The notes beneath the pieces were generated by a model. It saw nothing but the letters and a program-made list of their open reading frames with translations. It searched no databases and was not told the DNA's origin. A stretch of DNA of 64,000 bases, taken from an uncultured Bacilli bacterium. GTDB lineage: Bacteria; Bacillota_I; Bacilli_A; RF39; UBA660. The position numbers and the translations under genes were made by a program. The DNA lies in contig CAKPGL010000004.1 of the NCBI GenBank assembly GCA_934154785.1, forward strand, positions 1 through 64,000, read 5' to 3'. Below, piece after piece: positions 34,515 through 43,650 of the stretch. The number at the start of each line of letters is the position of its first letter. The stretch's first letter is position 1.

Positions 34515-35734
34515 TTAATATAGTATTAAGTTTTATAGCGTTATTTTTAATAATTTTAGCATTTTTACTACTTTTATTTGTATGCTTTATTGAAAATAAA
34601 AGTGGCAAGAAAATAGTACCTTATAAAAACAATGGTAGATATGCGATATTAATACCTGCTAGAAATGAATCTAAAGTAATTGAAAATCTTCTAATAAGTA
34701 TTGAAAATCAAACATATAAAGTAGATCCTAAGGATGTATATGTAATTGTTGAAGATGAATGTGATAAAACAGTTTCTATAGCAAATAATCATAATGTTAG
34801 TGTTATTATTAGGACAAACTTAGAAAATAGAAAACGTAAAGGCTATGCTTTAGCGGACGCTATTGAAAATATAAGTACTAAGTACGATGCTTATTTTATA
34901 TTTGATGCTGATAACATTTTAGATAAAAATTTTATTAAAGAAATGTCTAAGACTATAAATGAAGGATACGATATTGGTATTGGTTATCGTAATACTAAGA
35001 ATGGCTCTTCAACTTTAATAGCATCCGCATCTGCATTAACGTTTTCTATGATTAATACATTTATTAATCGTAAAAAAGTAAAACGTCATCATAATGTAAT
35101 TATCTCTGGTACAGGTTATTACATAAAAGGTAGTATTGTAGATAATTGGGAAACCTTTCCCTTTAATTCTTTAACTGAAGACTATGAACTAAGTTTAGAT
35201 GCTACCTTAAATGGATATACTACTTATTATAATGAATCTGCTATTTATTATGATGAACAACCAGAAAAGTATAAAGTAAGTATTATACAAAGAACACGTT
35301 GGATAAAAGGTTACTTTGAAGCAAGAAAGAAATATATTCCTAAATTAAAAAATAGCATTATTAATAGTGATGTAAATACTCTTTCTAAAGTAAAAGAAGT
35401 AATTGGTGTAATTCCTTTTATATTAATAATACTTGGAATAATTATATATTCTATAAATTTATTAATATTAAATTTACAGAATAATACTATTTATAAGTTT
35501 ATTTATCTATTAATAGGTATTATATTAAGTATCTATATTTTATTAGCGTTATTTACAATATATCTACTTATTTTAGAGAAAGACAAATTAAATATAAGTA
35601 AAAAAAATAAAATATTAGTAGTATTATTTAATCCAATATTTTTACTTAGTTATGTAAGATGTCTATTAATTTGTATATTAAAAAAAGATGTAAGTTGGCA
35701 AGAAATTAAACATGAAAAAACTAATATAGAGTAA
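34511..35734 (+). CDS. Membrane glycosyltransferase, family 2
   Basis: The 407-residue protein has an N-terminal membrane helix, a GT-A domain with PARNESKVIENLL, FIFDADNILD (DxD), SLTEDYELSLDATLNG (TED base) and QRTRWIKGYF (QxxRW), then three C-terminal membrane helices. This is the processive synthase layout of cellulose, hyaluronan and poly-GlcNAc synthases, so it may make an exopolysaccharide or a glycolipid. It is the last gene of the nuclease/CmpB unit. Confidence 0.82.
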   Translation: MINIVLSFIALFLIILAFLLLLFVCFIENKSGKKIVPYKNNGRYAILIPARNESKVIENLLISIENQTYKVDPKDVYVIVEDECDKTVSIANNHNVSVIIRTNLENRKRKGYALADAIENISTKYDAYFIFDADNILDKNFIKEMSKTINEGYDIGIGYRNTKNGSSTLIASASALTFSMINTFINRKKVKRHHNVIISGTGYYIKGSIVDNWETFPFNSLTEDYELSLDATLNGYTTYYNESAIYYDEQPEKYKVSIIQRTRWIKGYFEARKKYIPKLKNSIINSDVNTLSKVKEVIGVIPFILIILGIIIYSINLLILNLQNNTIYKFIYLLIGIILSIYILLALFTIYLLILEKDKLNISKKNKILVVLFNPIFLLSYVRCLLICILKKDVSWQEIKHEKTNIE

Positions 35735-35735
35735 T

Positions 35736-35775
35736 AAAAAAGTCTTATTTTCTAATCATAGAAATGAGACTTTTT
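35736..35775. terminator. Bidirectional terminator
   Basis: AAAAAGTCT (35736-35744) pairs with AGACTTTTT (35767-35775) and the stem continues inward with one bulge; T tracts on both strands serve the genes on either side. Confidence 0.75.
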
Positions 35776-35828
35776 AATATAAATTCAACTAATTTTTCAA
35801 TAATATTTAAATTTTATTTGTTTTAACT

Positions 35829-36110
35829 TTATTTTTTCTTTTTTAATTCTTTTAATTTAACATTATTAACTTGCAAATCTAGGTCATTTTTAACAAGAGA
35901 AAATAAAAATATGTAAGCATAATGTTCACTAGTAAATATACCAATTTCATGAACATTGCCAAAAGTATTTGTATTATAAACAATATAATTGTTTTTGATT
36001 TTAGCACACCCAATAATATCTGGTTTATTAGAAAAGTAACCATTAGTAGTTATAAAATTATTTTCTATTTTATTTAGTTTACAAAATATTTTAAATTGTT
36101 TTTCTGTCAC
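35829..36110 (-). CDS. Hypothetical 93-residue protein
   Basis: I do not recognise this protein. Start: GTG at 36110 has GGTGAT upstream, and a TATAAT lies just above that, so the longer frame to 36158 crosses the promoter and is unlikely. The sequence looks like a compact beta-rich cytosolic domain (FITTNGYFSNKPDIIGCAKI, NTFGNVHEIGIFTSEHYAYIFLFSLV) with a lysine-rich tail. It is transcribed divergently from polA. Confidence 0.5.
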   Translation of the reverse strand: MTEKQFKIFCKLNKIENNFITTNGYFSNKPDIIGCAKIKNNYIVYNTNTFGNVHEIGIFTSEHYAYIFLFSLVKNDLDLQVNNVKLKELKKKK

Positions 36111-36229
36111 AATATCACCAACTGTGCTTATTATAACTAAAAAATCTATAATAAGCAATATTTAATTAAATTAATTGTTATTTATGGATTGTTTATTTTT
36201 ATAATGATATAATAAATATGGTGATTTTA

Positions 36230-38821
36230 ATGAATAAGATAATTTTAGTAGATGGCAACAATCTTTTATTTAGGAGTTATTACGCAACTGCTTATAGTGG
36301 AAATATGATGAAAAATAGTAAAGGATTTCCTACTAATGCTTTATTTGGTTTTGTAAATATGATTAATAAAATAATTACAGAAGAAAAACCGACCCATATA
36401 ATGGTAGCGTTTGATAAAGGGAAAACTTTCCGTCATGAGAAATATGCTGATTATAAAGGTGGTAGAGGTGAAACACCTGATGAACTTAAAATGCAATTTC
36501 CGGTTGCTAAAGAATTATTAGTTGCGTTAGGAATAAAGTATTATGAAATTGATAATTATGAAGCGGATGATATAATTGGAACATTTGCGGAATTTTGTGA
36601 ACATGATCCTGATTTTTCCGCAACAATAATTAGTAGTGATAAAGATTTAATTCAATTAGTTAGTGATGAAACAGAAATTAAACTATTAAAGCAAAAAGAT
36701 TATATTAGATATAATCGTGAATCATTTAAAGCGGAATATGGTATAGAACCTGTCAATATGGTTGATTTAAAAGCTCTTATGGGTGATGCTTCTGATAATA
36801 TACCTGGTGTTAAAGGTATTGGTGAGAAGACTGCTTTAAAACTTTTGCAAGAGTATAAAACCCTTAATAATTTATATAACCATATTGAAGAACTTACTGG
36901 TAAAACAGTAGAAAAACTAATTGATGGTAAAGATAGCGCTTATAAAAGCTATGATCTAGCAACAATAGTTAGAAATGTTCCTATGGAAATAAATGTTAAT
37001 GATGTTGTCTATAAAGGAAAAGATATTGATAAATTAAATAGTATGTATGAAGATTTAGAGTTTTATCATTTCTTAAAAAAGGATAAAGAAGTACCAAAAG
37101 TTAGTGAAGAGTTAAAAGTAACAATAATAAAAGATGTTAAAGATATACCTAAGATAAATGAGTGTGCTATTTATTTAGAAATACTAGGTACTAATTATCA
37201 TAATTCTAAGGTATTAGGTCTTGGAGTTTATTCTAAGGAAACTTCTATTTATTTACCATGTGAAATTTTAAAAGAACAACCAGAATTTTTAAAAGACGCA
37301 ATTAAATTTACTTATGATTTAAAGAAAACTTATGTAGCGTTAAAAAAAGAAAATGTTGAAATTGATAATGTTAACTTTGATCTTTTAATAGCGGCTTCCT
37401 TACTTGATTATAATGTTAAAGATGACATAGCATATCTTGCTAATGGTAGTGGAGTTGACATAAATTTTTATGATAATGTTTATGGAAAAGGTGCTAAATT
37501 AACAGAACCTGCAGAAGATATTATATCGTTAGAAACCGTTAAAAAAGCTAAATTTATTTATGATAGTAAAGAAGAATTTTTAAATAAAATAACAGAAGAA
37601 AATATGTTAGATTTATTTAATAATATAGAAATGCCTTTAGCACGTACTCTTGGTGATATGGAATATAATGGTGTTTATGTAGATAAAAATACTTTATTAG
37701 AAATGGGAAAAGAAATAAGTTCTAAAATGCAACTTATTGAACAAGATATATATAATTATGCTGGAGAAACATTTAATATAGCGTCACCTTTTCAATTAGG
37801 AGAAATCTTATTTGAAAAATTAAAATTGCCTTTTGGTAAAAAGAATAATCGTGGTTATTCTACTTCTATAGATGTTTTAGAAAAATTAAAAGATTTACAT
37901 CCCTTAGTACCTGCGGTAATAGAGTATCGTATGCTTTCTAAGTTATATACAACCTATATAGAAGGATTAATAAATAGTATTCATTCAGATAATAAAATAC
38001 ATACAATTTATACTCAAGTTCTAACTAGAACTGGTAGATTATCTTCTATAGAACCAAATCTACAAAATATACCAGTTCGTAATGAATATGGTAAACTTAT
38101 TCGTAAAGCCTTTGTACCTAGTCCTAATTCAGTTATAGTCAGTGCTGATTATTCACAAATAGAATTACGTATTTTAGCACATATGGCTAAAGTTCAAGCT
38201 TTAATAGATGCTTTTAATAATGGGGCTGATATTCATACTAAGACTGCTAGTGATATATTTCATATTCCTAAAGAAGAGGTAACTAGTAGAGAAAGAAGAA
38301 TTGCTAAAGCTGTAAACTTTGGAATTATCTATGGTATTAGTGGTTATGGTTTATCTGAAAATGTTGGTATAACTCCAAGTGAAGCTAAAAAATTTATTAA
38401 TGAATACTTAGAAACATATCCTGGTATAAAAGATTATATGGATAATACTATCAAAGAGGCTCACGCTAATGGTTATGTAAAAACATTATTTAATCGTAAA
38501 CGTAATATCCCAGAATTAAGTAATAAGAATTATATGATAAGAAGTAGTGGGGAAAGAATGGCTTTAAATACACCAATTCAAGGAACTAGTGCTGATATTA
38601 TTAAGATTGCTATGATTAGAGTAGCGGAAGAATTTAAAAAATATAATCTACAAAGTAAAATGATTTTACAAGTACATGATGAATTAATTTTTGATTGTTT
38701 AAAGAGTGAACAAGAACAAGTAGAAAGTATTATTAAGAATGTTATGGAACATGTATGTGAACTTAGTGTACCACTAAAAGTAGATATTGAAAGTGGTATA
38801 AATTGGTATGACGCTAAGTAA
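36230..38821 (+). CDS. polA: DNA polymerase I with an inactive proofreading domain
   Basis: PolA fills gaps and removes RNA primers. The 863-residue protein has the 5' nuclease (1-290: VDGNNLLFRSYYA, EADDIIGTFAE, GDASDNIPGVKGIGEKTA), a vestigial 3'-5' exonuclease domain (about 300-450) that lacks the catalytic acids (LEILG where DxE is expected), and the polymerase domain with SADYSQIELRILAHMA, RRIAKAVNFGIIYGIS and QVHDELIFD. Loss of proofreading is normal for Bacillus-type Pol I. ATG 36230 follows GGTGAT. Confidence 0.97.
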   Translation: MNKIILVDGNNLLFRSYYATAYSGNMMKNSKGFPTNALFGFVNMINKIITEEKPTHIMVAFDKGKTFRHEKYADYKGGRGETPDELKMQFPVAKELLVALGIKYYEIDNYEADDIIGTFAEFCEHDPDFSATIISSDKDLIQLVSDETEIKLLKQKDYIRYNRESFKAEYGIEPVNMVDLKALMGDASDNIPGVKGIGEKTALKLLQEYKTLNNLYNHIEELTGKTVEKLIDGKDSAYKSYDLATIVRNVPMEINVNDVVYKGKDIDKLNSMYEDLEFYHFLKKDKEVPKVSEELKVTIIKDVKDIPKINECAIYLEILGTNYHNSKVLGLGVYSKETSIYLPCEILKEQPEFLKDAIKFTYDLKKTYVALKKENVEIDNVNFDLLIAASLLDYNVKDDIAYLANGSGVDINFYDNVYGKGAKLTEPAEDIISLETVKKAKFIYDSKEEFLNKITEENMLDLFNNIEMPLARTLGDMEYNGVYVDKNTLLEMGKEISSKMQLIEQDIYNYAGETFNIASPFQLGEILFEKLKLPFGKKNNRGYSTSIDVLEKLKDLHPLVPAVIEYRMLSKLYTTYIEGLINSIHSDNKIHTIYTQVLTRTGRLSSIEPNLQNIPVRNEYGKLIRKAFVPSPNSVIVSADYSQIELRILAHMAKVQALIDAFNNGADIHTKTASDIFHIPKEEVTSRERRIAKAVNFGIIYGISGYGLSENVGITPSEAKKFINEYLETYPGIKDYMDNTIKEAHANGYVKTLFNRKRNIPELSNKNYMIRSSGERMALNTPIQGTSADIIKIAMIRVAEEFKKYNLQSKMILQVHDELIFDCLKSEQEQVESIIKNVMEHVCELSVPLKVDIESGINWYDAK

Positions 38822-38856
38822 TGTATATTATATGTAAAACTTTGTAAATAAATAAT

Positions 38857-38887
38857 AAGTGTCTAAAATATTTTAGATACTTTTATT
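38857..38887 (+). terminator. Intrinsic terminator of polA
   Basis: AAGTGTCTAAAA (38857-38868) pairs with TTTTAGATACTT (38871-38882), one wobble, then TTATTTT. Confidence 0.75.
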
Positions 38888-38919
38888 TTAAAATAATTTA
38901 TAAAACATGATCTAATTGC

Positions 38920-38948
38920 TTGCATATAAAACAATTGTTTGCTATACT
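38920..38948 (+). promoter_or_regulatory. Promoter of ruvAB-galE
   Basis: TTGCAT (38920-38925), a 17-nt spacer and TATACT (38943-38948), 20 bases before the ruvA start. Confidence 0.6.
38929..38940 (+). promoter_or_regulatory. LexA-like operator in the ruvA promoter
   Basis: AAACAATTGTTT is a perfect 12-bp palindrome placed between the -35 and -10. It keeps the AAC-N4-GTT core of the Gram-positive LexA box (CGAAC-N4-GTTCG). The dinB promoter has the near-identical AAACAAATGTTT, which supports a shared SOS repressor. Confidence 0.55.
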
Positions 38949-38967
38949 AATTAAGGATGGTGATAAT

Positions 38968-39528
38968 ATGTATGCATATATAGAAGGAATTGTTAAAGAT
39001 ATTGGTAGTAATTATATAGTTTTAGATAACCAAGGATTAGGTTATCAAATATATACGCCAAATTCTTATTCTTTCTCTTTAAACGAAACTTATAAAGTAC
39101 ATGTTTATCAATATGTTAGAGAAGATGAAATAAGTTTATATGGTTTTAAAACTAAAGAAGAAAAGGATTTATTTTTAAAACTTATTGAAGTAAAAGGTTT
39201 AGGTTGTAAGATGGCTCTTCCAATTTTAGCAACAGGTTCTATTGATGGTATAAAAGACGCTGTTGAAAGAGAAAACGTTTTATATCTAAAGAAATTTCCT
39301 AAAATAGGAGATAAAGTTGCTAAACAAATTATTCTTGATTTAAAAGGAAAACTAGATGGATATGGTGGAATATTTACTGTTGATAGCGGTGATACTGCAG
39401 AATTAGTAGAAGCGTTACAAGCATTGGGATATAAACAAACTGATATTAAAAAAGTTATACCAAGTATTGATACAAAATTACCAGTAGAAGAACAAATTAA
39501 ACAAGCATTAAAGCTATTACTAAAATAG
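38968..39528 (+). CDS. ruvA: Holliday junction DNA helicase subunit RuvA
   Basis: RuvA tetramers hold the four-way junction for RuvB. The 186-residue protein has the N-terminal OB fold (MYAYIEGIVKDIGSNYIVL, YVREDEISLYGF), helix-hairpin-helix motifs (LIEVKGLGCKMALPIL, LKKFPKIGDKVAKQIILDLKGKL) and the flexible C-terminal RuvB-binding domain. ATG 38968 follows GGATGGTGAT. ruvB follows 10 bases later. Confidence 0.96.
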   Translation: MYAYIEGIVKDIGSNYIVLDNQGLGYQIYTPNSYSFSLNETYKVHVYQYVREDEISLYGFKTKEEKDLFLKLIEVKGLGCKMALPILATGSIDGIKDAVERENVLYLKKFPKIGDKVAKQIILDLKGKLDGYGGIFTVDSGDTAELVEALQALGYKQTDIKKVIPSIDTKLPVEEQIKQALKLLLK

Positions 39529-39538
39529 GAGGAATTAG

Positions 39539-40540
39539 ATGGATGATAGAATAATTACAAACAATGAGTTGGATGAAGATGTCTTTGAAAAAAGTATTAG
39601 ACCTACTAAATTATGTGAGTATATTGGGCAAAGTGAAGTTAAAGACAATTTAGAAGTTTTTATCAAAGCAGCTAAAATGCGTGATGAATCTTTAGACCAT
39701 GTCCTACTTTACGGACCTCCAGGTCTTGGAAAAACAACTCTTGCTTTTATAATTGCTAATGAACTTGGTAGTAACATAAAAACTTCTAGTGGTCCGGCAA
39801 TAGAGAAAACTGGTGACTTAGCAGCTCTTTTATCTAGTTTAGAGCCAGGTGATGTGCTTTTTATAGATGAAATACATCGTATGCCACGTTTTATTGAAGA
39901 AGTATTATATTCTGCTATGGAAGACTTTACGTTAGATATAATAGTTGGAACTGATTCTAGTAGTAGAAGTATTAAGATTAATTTACCGCCATTTACGTTA
40001 GTTGGTGCTACAACGCGAGCAGGTGATTTAACAGGCCCACTTCGTGATCGTTTTGGTATTACTTCAAAGTTAAAATTTTATACTATAGAAGAATTAACTA
40101 GTATTGTTAAAAGAACTAGTCGTGTATTAGATTGTCCAATTGATGATGAGGCAGCAGTAGAACTTGCTAGTCGTAGTAGAGGTACACCTAGAATTGCTAA
40201 TAGATTATTTCGTAGAGTTAGAGATTACGCTATTGTAAAAGGAAACGGTGTTATTAATTTAGATATAACAAGGCTTGCTTTAGATAAATTAAAAGTAGAT
40301 AAAGCAGGACTTGATGAAACGGATTATAATTTACTTTTATCTATTATTGAAAGATTTAATGGTGGTCCGGTTGGAATAGAAGCTTTAGCGTCATCAATAG
40401 GAGAAGAACAGACAACTATTGAAGATGTTTATGAACCATACTTATTACAACAGGGTTTCTTAAAAAGAACTTCACGTGGACGTATGGTAACAGAAAAGGC
40501 ATATGAACATTTACATATAAAGAAAGAGGATAGAAAATGA
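39539..40540 (+). CDS. ruvB: Holliday junction DNA helicase subunit RuvB
   Basis: RuvB is the AAA motor of branch migration. The 333-residue protein has RPTKLCEYIGQ, Walker A GPPGLGKTT, Walker B LFIDEIH, sensor LVGATTRAG with GPLRDRFG (arginine finger region) and a winged-helix C-terminus (QQGFLKRTSRGRMVT). It starts after AGGAGG and overlaps galE by 4 bases. Confidence 0.97.
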   Translation: MDDRIITNNELDEDVFEKSIRPTKLCEYIGQSEVKDNLEVFIKAAKMRDESLDHVLLYGPPGLGKTTLAFIIANELGSNIKTSSGPAIEKTGDLAALLSSLEPGDVLFIDEIHRMPRFIEEVLYSAMEDFTLDIIVGTDSSSRSIKINLPPFTLVGATTRAGDLTGPLRDRFGITSKLKFYTIEELTSIVKRTSRVLDCPIDDEAAVELASRSRGTPRIANRLFRRVRDYAIVKGNGVINLDITRLALDKLKVDKAGLDETDYNLLLSIIERFNGGPVGIEALASSIGEEQTTIEDVYEPYLLQQGFLKRTSRGRMVTEKAYEHLHIKKEDRK

Positions 40541-41547
40541 AAATATTGTTAACTGGTGGAACAGGATATATTGGTTCCCATACATTAGTAGAACTATTAA
40601 ATAATAATTATGAAGTTGTAGTTATAGATAACTTTGATAATTCAAAACCAGAAGTTATTGAAAATGTAAAAAAAATAACTAATAAAGATTTTAAGTTTTA
40701 CGAGGGTAATGTTTGTGATAGAGATATTTTAAATAAAATATTTAATGAAAATGATATTTCGGCTGTAATTCATTTTGCAGGCTATAAAGCAGTTGGTGAA
40801 TCAGTTAAAGAACCACTTAAGTATTATCGTAATAATTTAGATTCAACATTAACTTTATTAGAAGTTATGAAAGAACATAATTGTAAAAAATTAGTATTTT
40901 CATCTAGCGCAACAGTTTATGGTAAACCTAAGTCTTTACCAATTAAGGAAGATTTCCCATTATCAACTACTAATCCTTATGGTACTACAAAATTAATTAT
41001 TGAAGGAATTTTACGCGATTTATATACATCAGATCCTTCTTGGTCAATTGCTATATTAAGATACTTTAATCCAATTGGTGCCCATAGTAGTGGTTTAATT
41101 GGTGAAAATCCTAATGATATACCAAATAATTTAATGCCTTACATTTTGAAAGTGGCAACTTCTGAGTATCCTTGTCTAAGTGTATTTGGAAATGATTATG
41201 ATACACATGATGGTACTGGTGTTAGAGATTATATTCATGTTGTTGATCTTGCAAAAGGGCACGTTAAGGCAATAGAATTTATTAAAAATAATAATGGCAT
41301 AGATGCCTATAATTTAGGAACAGGTAATGGTTATAGTGTTTTAGATTTAGTTAAAACTTTTGAAAAAGTAAATAATATTCCAGTTAATTATAAAATAGTT
41401 GATAGAAGACCTGGAGATATTGATGCTTGTTATGCAGATGCAACTTATGCATTAAATAAATTTGGTTGGAAAGCTGAAAAAACTTTAGAAGATATGTGTA
41501 GAGATGCTTATAATTATATAAAATTTTCTCAGAATAATAATCATTAA
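40537..41547 (+). CDS. galE: UDP-glucose 4-epimerase
   Basis: GalE interconverts UDP-glucose and UDP-galactose (or the N-acetyl forms). The 336-residue SDR protein has TGGTGYIGSHT (NAD site), VIHFAGYKAVGES, SSSATVYG, the catalytic Y-x3-K as NPYGTTK, and RYFNPIGAH. It overlaps the ruvB stop (ATGA), an unusual link of sugar-nucleotide metabolism with recombination, so it should respond to the ruvA promoter. Confidence 0.94.
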   Translation: MKILLTGGTGYIGSHTLVELLNNNYEVVVIDNFDNSKPEVIENVKKITNKDFKFYEGNVCDRDILNKIFNENDISAVIHFAGYKAVGESVKEPLKYYRNNLDSTLTLLEVMKEHNCKKLVFSSSATVYGKPKSLPIKEDFPLSTTNPYGTTKLIIEGILRDLYTSDPSWSIAILRYFNPIGAHSSGLIGENPNDIPNNLMPYILKVATSEYPCLSVFGNDYDTHDGTGVRDYIHVVDLAKGHVKAIEFIKNNNGIDAYNLGTGNGYSVLDLVKTFEKVNNIPVNYKIVDRRPGDIDACYADATYALNKFGWKAEKTLEDMCRDAYNYIKFSQNNNH

Positions 41548-41566
41548 TATCCCTTTGGTATTGTAA

Positions 41567-41611
41567 AAAAACAGTATATTTACCTTGAACTTGTAAGTAT
41601 ACTGTTTTTAT
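41567..41611 (+). terminator. Intrinsic terminator of ruvAB-galE
   Basis: A 17-bp stem (41567-41583 with 41593-41609, one G-T pair) with a 9-nt loop and T tract; among the strongest in the window. Confidence 0.85.
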
Positions 41612-41668
41612 TGAATTTTTAGTAAAAATTTGGTAAAATTAAAATGTATTATAGTAGGAGGGATAGTT

Positions 41669-43300
41669 GTGAATGAAAAATTAATGCAAGATAGTTTAAC
41701 AGAACTTGAAAAATTGGTATCTACTTTACCCGACAAGGAAGCTGTTTCTATAGATGAAATTGAGGCTCTTGATGCAAGTATAAAACAATACGAGGAAGAA
41801 GTAAAAACGTTAAGTGAAAAATTATCTAATCAAGATAATTATCAACGTCAAAAAAGTGATTTTGAAGTACATGAAAGACCGATTATAGAACAATTGTTAC
41901 AAGAGTCTATTGCTGCTCAACACCAAGAGATAGAAGATGAAATTGCAAAATATCAAAGGTTACAAAATGAACAGAAAAAATACTTAGAGGAATATAAAAA
42001 AAGTGTAGAAAAGGTTCAAACGGAAATAGAAGAAATTCAGAGAAAACTTTATAAAAATGAAGTAGCACAAAAAAGAAATTATAATAAGTTAGTTTTATCT
42101 GATAAAGAATTAGATTCTTTAGAAAAGGAACTAGTGGATAAACAAGAGTTACTTGAATTAGGTACAGGTTTAATTGAAATATGTGAAAATAACATATCTT
42201 CTTATAGTAAAAACATAACTGAATGTAATGAAAAAATGCTTGTATTAAATAAGAAAGAAGAAAAACTAACTGGTATAGTAACTTCAAAAAAAGATTATAT
42301 GTCAGATGTTGATAAATATGCTGTTAGATTAGATGAAGATAAATTAACTAGGTTAGAATCTGGATTAACAGCTTTAAAAAATCAGAAGGTATTTTTAGAA
42401 ACAGATACTAAAAAGTTAACACAAGAAAAGATTGCGGAAATAAAAGAAAGCATTGATGAATTATCAAGTCAACTTGCTACTGAAAGAACAAATAATAAAA
42501 ATTTACAAGCAAAAATAGAAGAATTAAATAAAACTATTCAAGATAAAGAAAATGAAAATAAATTATTAATGGAAGAAAACAAAAAATCAAAAGAGGAAGA
42601 ACCACAAGTAAAAGAAGAAAGTAATGTTAATCAGGTAGAGCAACCAACAACTGAATCTCACAAGGTTACAAAAATTACTAGTGCCAAAGAGTTTTTGAAA
42701 AAACATAAAAAAGCAATTTTAATTGCGGCAGGTGTTACCGCTGTAGCATTAACTGCACAACCATATATTATTCCTGCTATTATGCATGCTAATTCAGTAT
42801 TATGGACTAGTGCTCCAGCACTAAGAAGTTTCCTACATGGTTGTAATTTAGTTTTAGGAAAGACAATTGGTGCAAGTTATGTTGGTAGCACTGGTCTTTG
42901 GACGGCTGCTAACGGAGCATTAATTAATGCAGGTGCCGCAAAAGCAAGTTTACTAGGTGCTTTAACAGTTCAGGCAACGACTATCGGTGTAATTGGAACT
43001 TCTGCTAAAAAATTAATTTCAAAAATAAAAGATAAAATAAAAAATAAAAAGGAAAGTGTAGAACAAGAAAAAGAGAACTTAAATCCTGAACCTACAAATG
43101 TAGAAGATTTAACTTTTGATCCTAATAATGTAGATGTTCTTAAAACAGATGAAAAAATAGAAACTGCTGTTAATCCTGAAAAGGACGAAAAAACATTAAA
43201 AAATAACTTACAAGAACTTAAAAACTCTTTACGAGATCCTAACTTTGCTGAATATTTAAATAACGGAGAATCATTAAAAGATGGAGGTATGACTCTATGA
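41669..43300 (+). CDS. Long coiled-coil protein with a C-terminal membrane segment
   Basis: I do not recognise this 543-residue protein. Start: GTG 41669 after GGAGGG. Residues about 25-310 are almost continuous coiled coil (heptads rich in Glu, Lys, Leu), then an acidic linker (KSKEEEPQVKEESN). A hydrophobic stretch follows (KKAILIAAGVTAVALTAQPYIIPAIM, and again AGAAKASLLGALTVQATTIGVIG), and an acidic tail. It looks like a membrane-tethered rod or scaffold. It overlaps the next small gene by 4 bases, so the two likely work together. Confidence 0.6.
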   Translation: MNEKLMQDSLTELEKLVSTLPDKEAVSIDEIEALDASIKQYEEEVKTLSEKLSNQDNYQRQKSDFEVHERPIIEQLLQESIAAQHQEIEDEIAKYQRLQNEQKKYLEEYKKSVEKVQTEIEEIQRKLYKNEVAQKRNYNKLVLSDKELDSLEKELVDKQELLELGTGLIEICENNISSYSKNITECNEKMLVLNKKEEKLTGIVTSKKDYMSDVDKYAVRLDEDKLTRLESGLTALKNQKVFLETDTKKLTQEKIAEIKESIDELSSQLATERTNNKNLQAKIEELNKTIQDKENENKLLMEENKKSKEEEPQVKEESNVNQVEQPTTESHKVTKITSAKEFLKKHKKAILIAAGVTAVALTAQPYIIPAIMHANSVLWTSAPALRSFLHGCNLVLGKTIGASYVGSTGLWTAANGALINAGAAKASLLGALTVQATTIGVIGTSAKKLISKIKDKIKNKKESVEQEKENLNPEPTNVEDLTFDPNNVDVLKTDEKIETAVNPEKDEKTLKNNLQELKNSLRDPNFAEYLNNGESLKDGGMTL

Positions 43301-43572
43301 TGGTAGACACTATTATTACTTTAGATAATAATTTAAATTACTTACTCTTAGATGAAACTGAGGTAGAGGGTAGAAAAATATTTCTTGCTGTTAAATTAAC
43401 GGAAGATTTATCTGAACCTACAAAGAGTTATTCTTTCTTCGAAAAAACATTAAAAAATGGTGAAGAATATGTTGATGTAGTAAAAGATAAGGAATTAATT
43501 AAATATTTAGCAACAGCATTTACAAATAATTATTTAGAAAATGTTGAAAATGGCGTTTTTAATAAACAATAA
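43297..43572 (+). CDS. Small protein, DUF1292-like
   Basis: The 91-residue protein begins MVDTIITLDNNLNYLLLDETEVEGRKIFLAVKL, a pattern like DUF1292/YrzB proteins (a beta-rich domain that reads as energy- or stress-linked small proteins of unknown role). It overlaps the coiled-coil gene by 4 bases. Two ATG codons stand in tandem at 43297 and 43300. The family call is tentative. Confidence 0.5.
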   Translation: MMVDTIITLDNNLNYLLLDETEVEGRKIFLAVKLTEDLSEPTKSYSFFEKTLKNGEEYVDVVKDKELIKYLATAFTNNYLENVENGVFNKQ

Positions 43573-43587
43573 ATTTAATATTTTTTT

Positions 43588-43616
43588 AAAACAAGGATGC
43601 ATATATCCTTGTTTTC
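43588..43616 (+). terminator. Intrinsic terminator before queA
   Basis: AAAACAAGGAT (43588-43598) pairs with ATCCTTGTTTT (43604-43614) over a short loop. TGTTATAAT (43617-43625), an extended -10, follows immediately. Confidence 0.7.
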
Positions 43617-43650
43617 TGTTATAATACTTGATGTTTGGAAGTGAAATATT

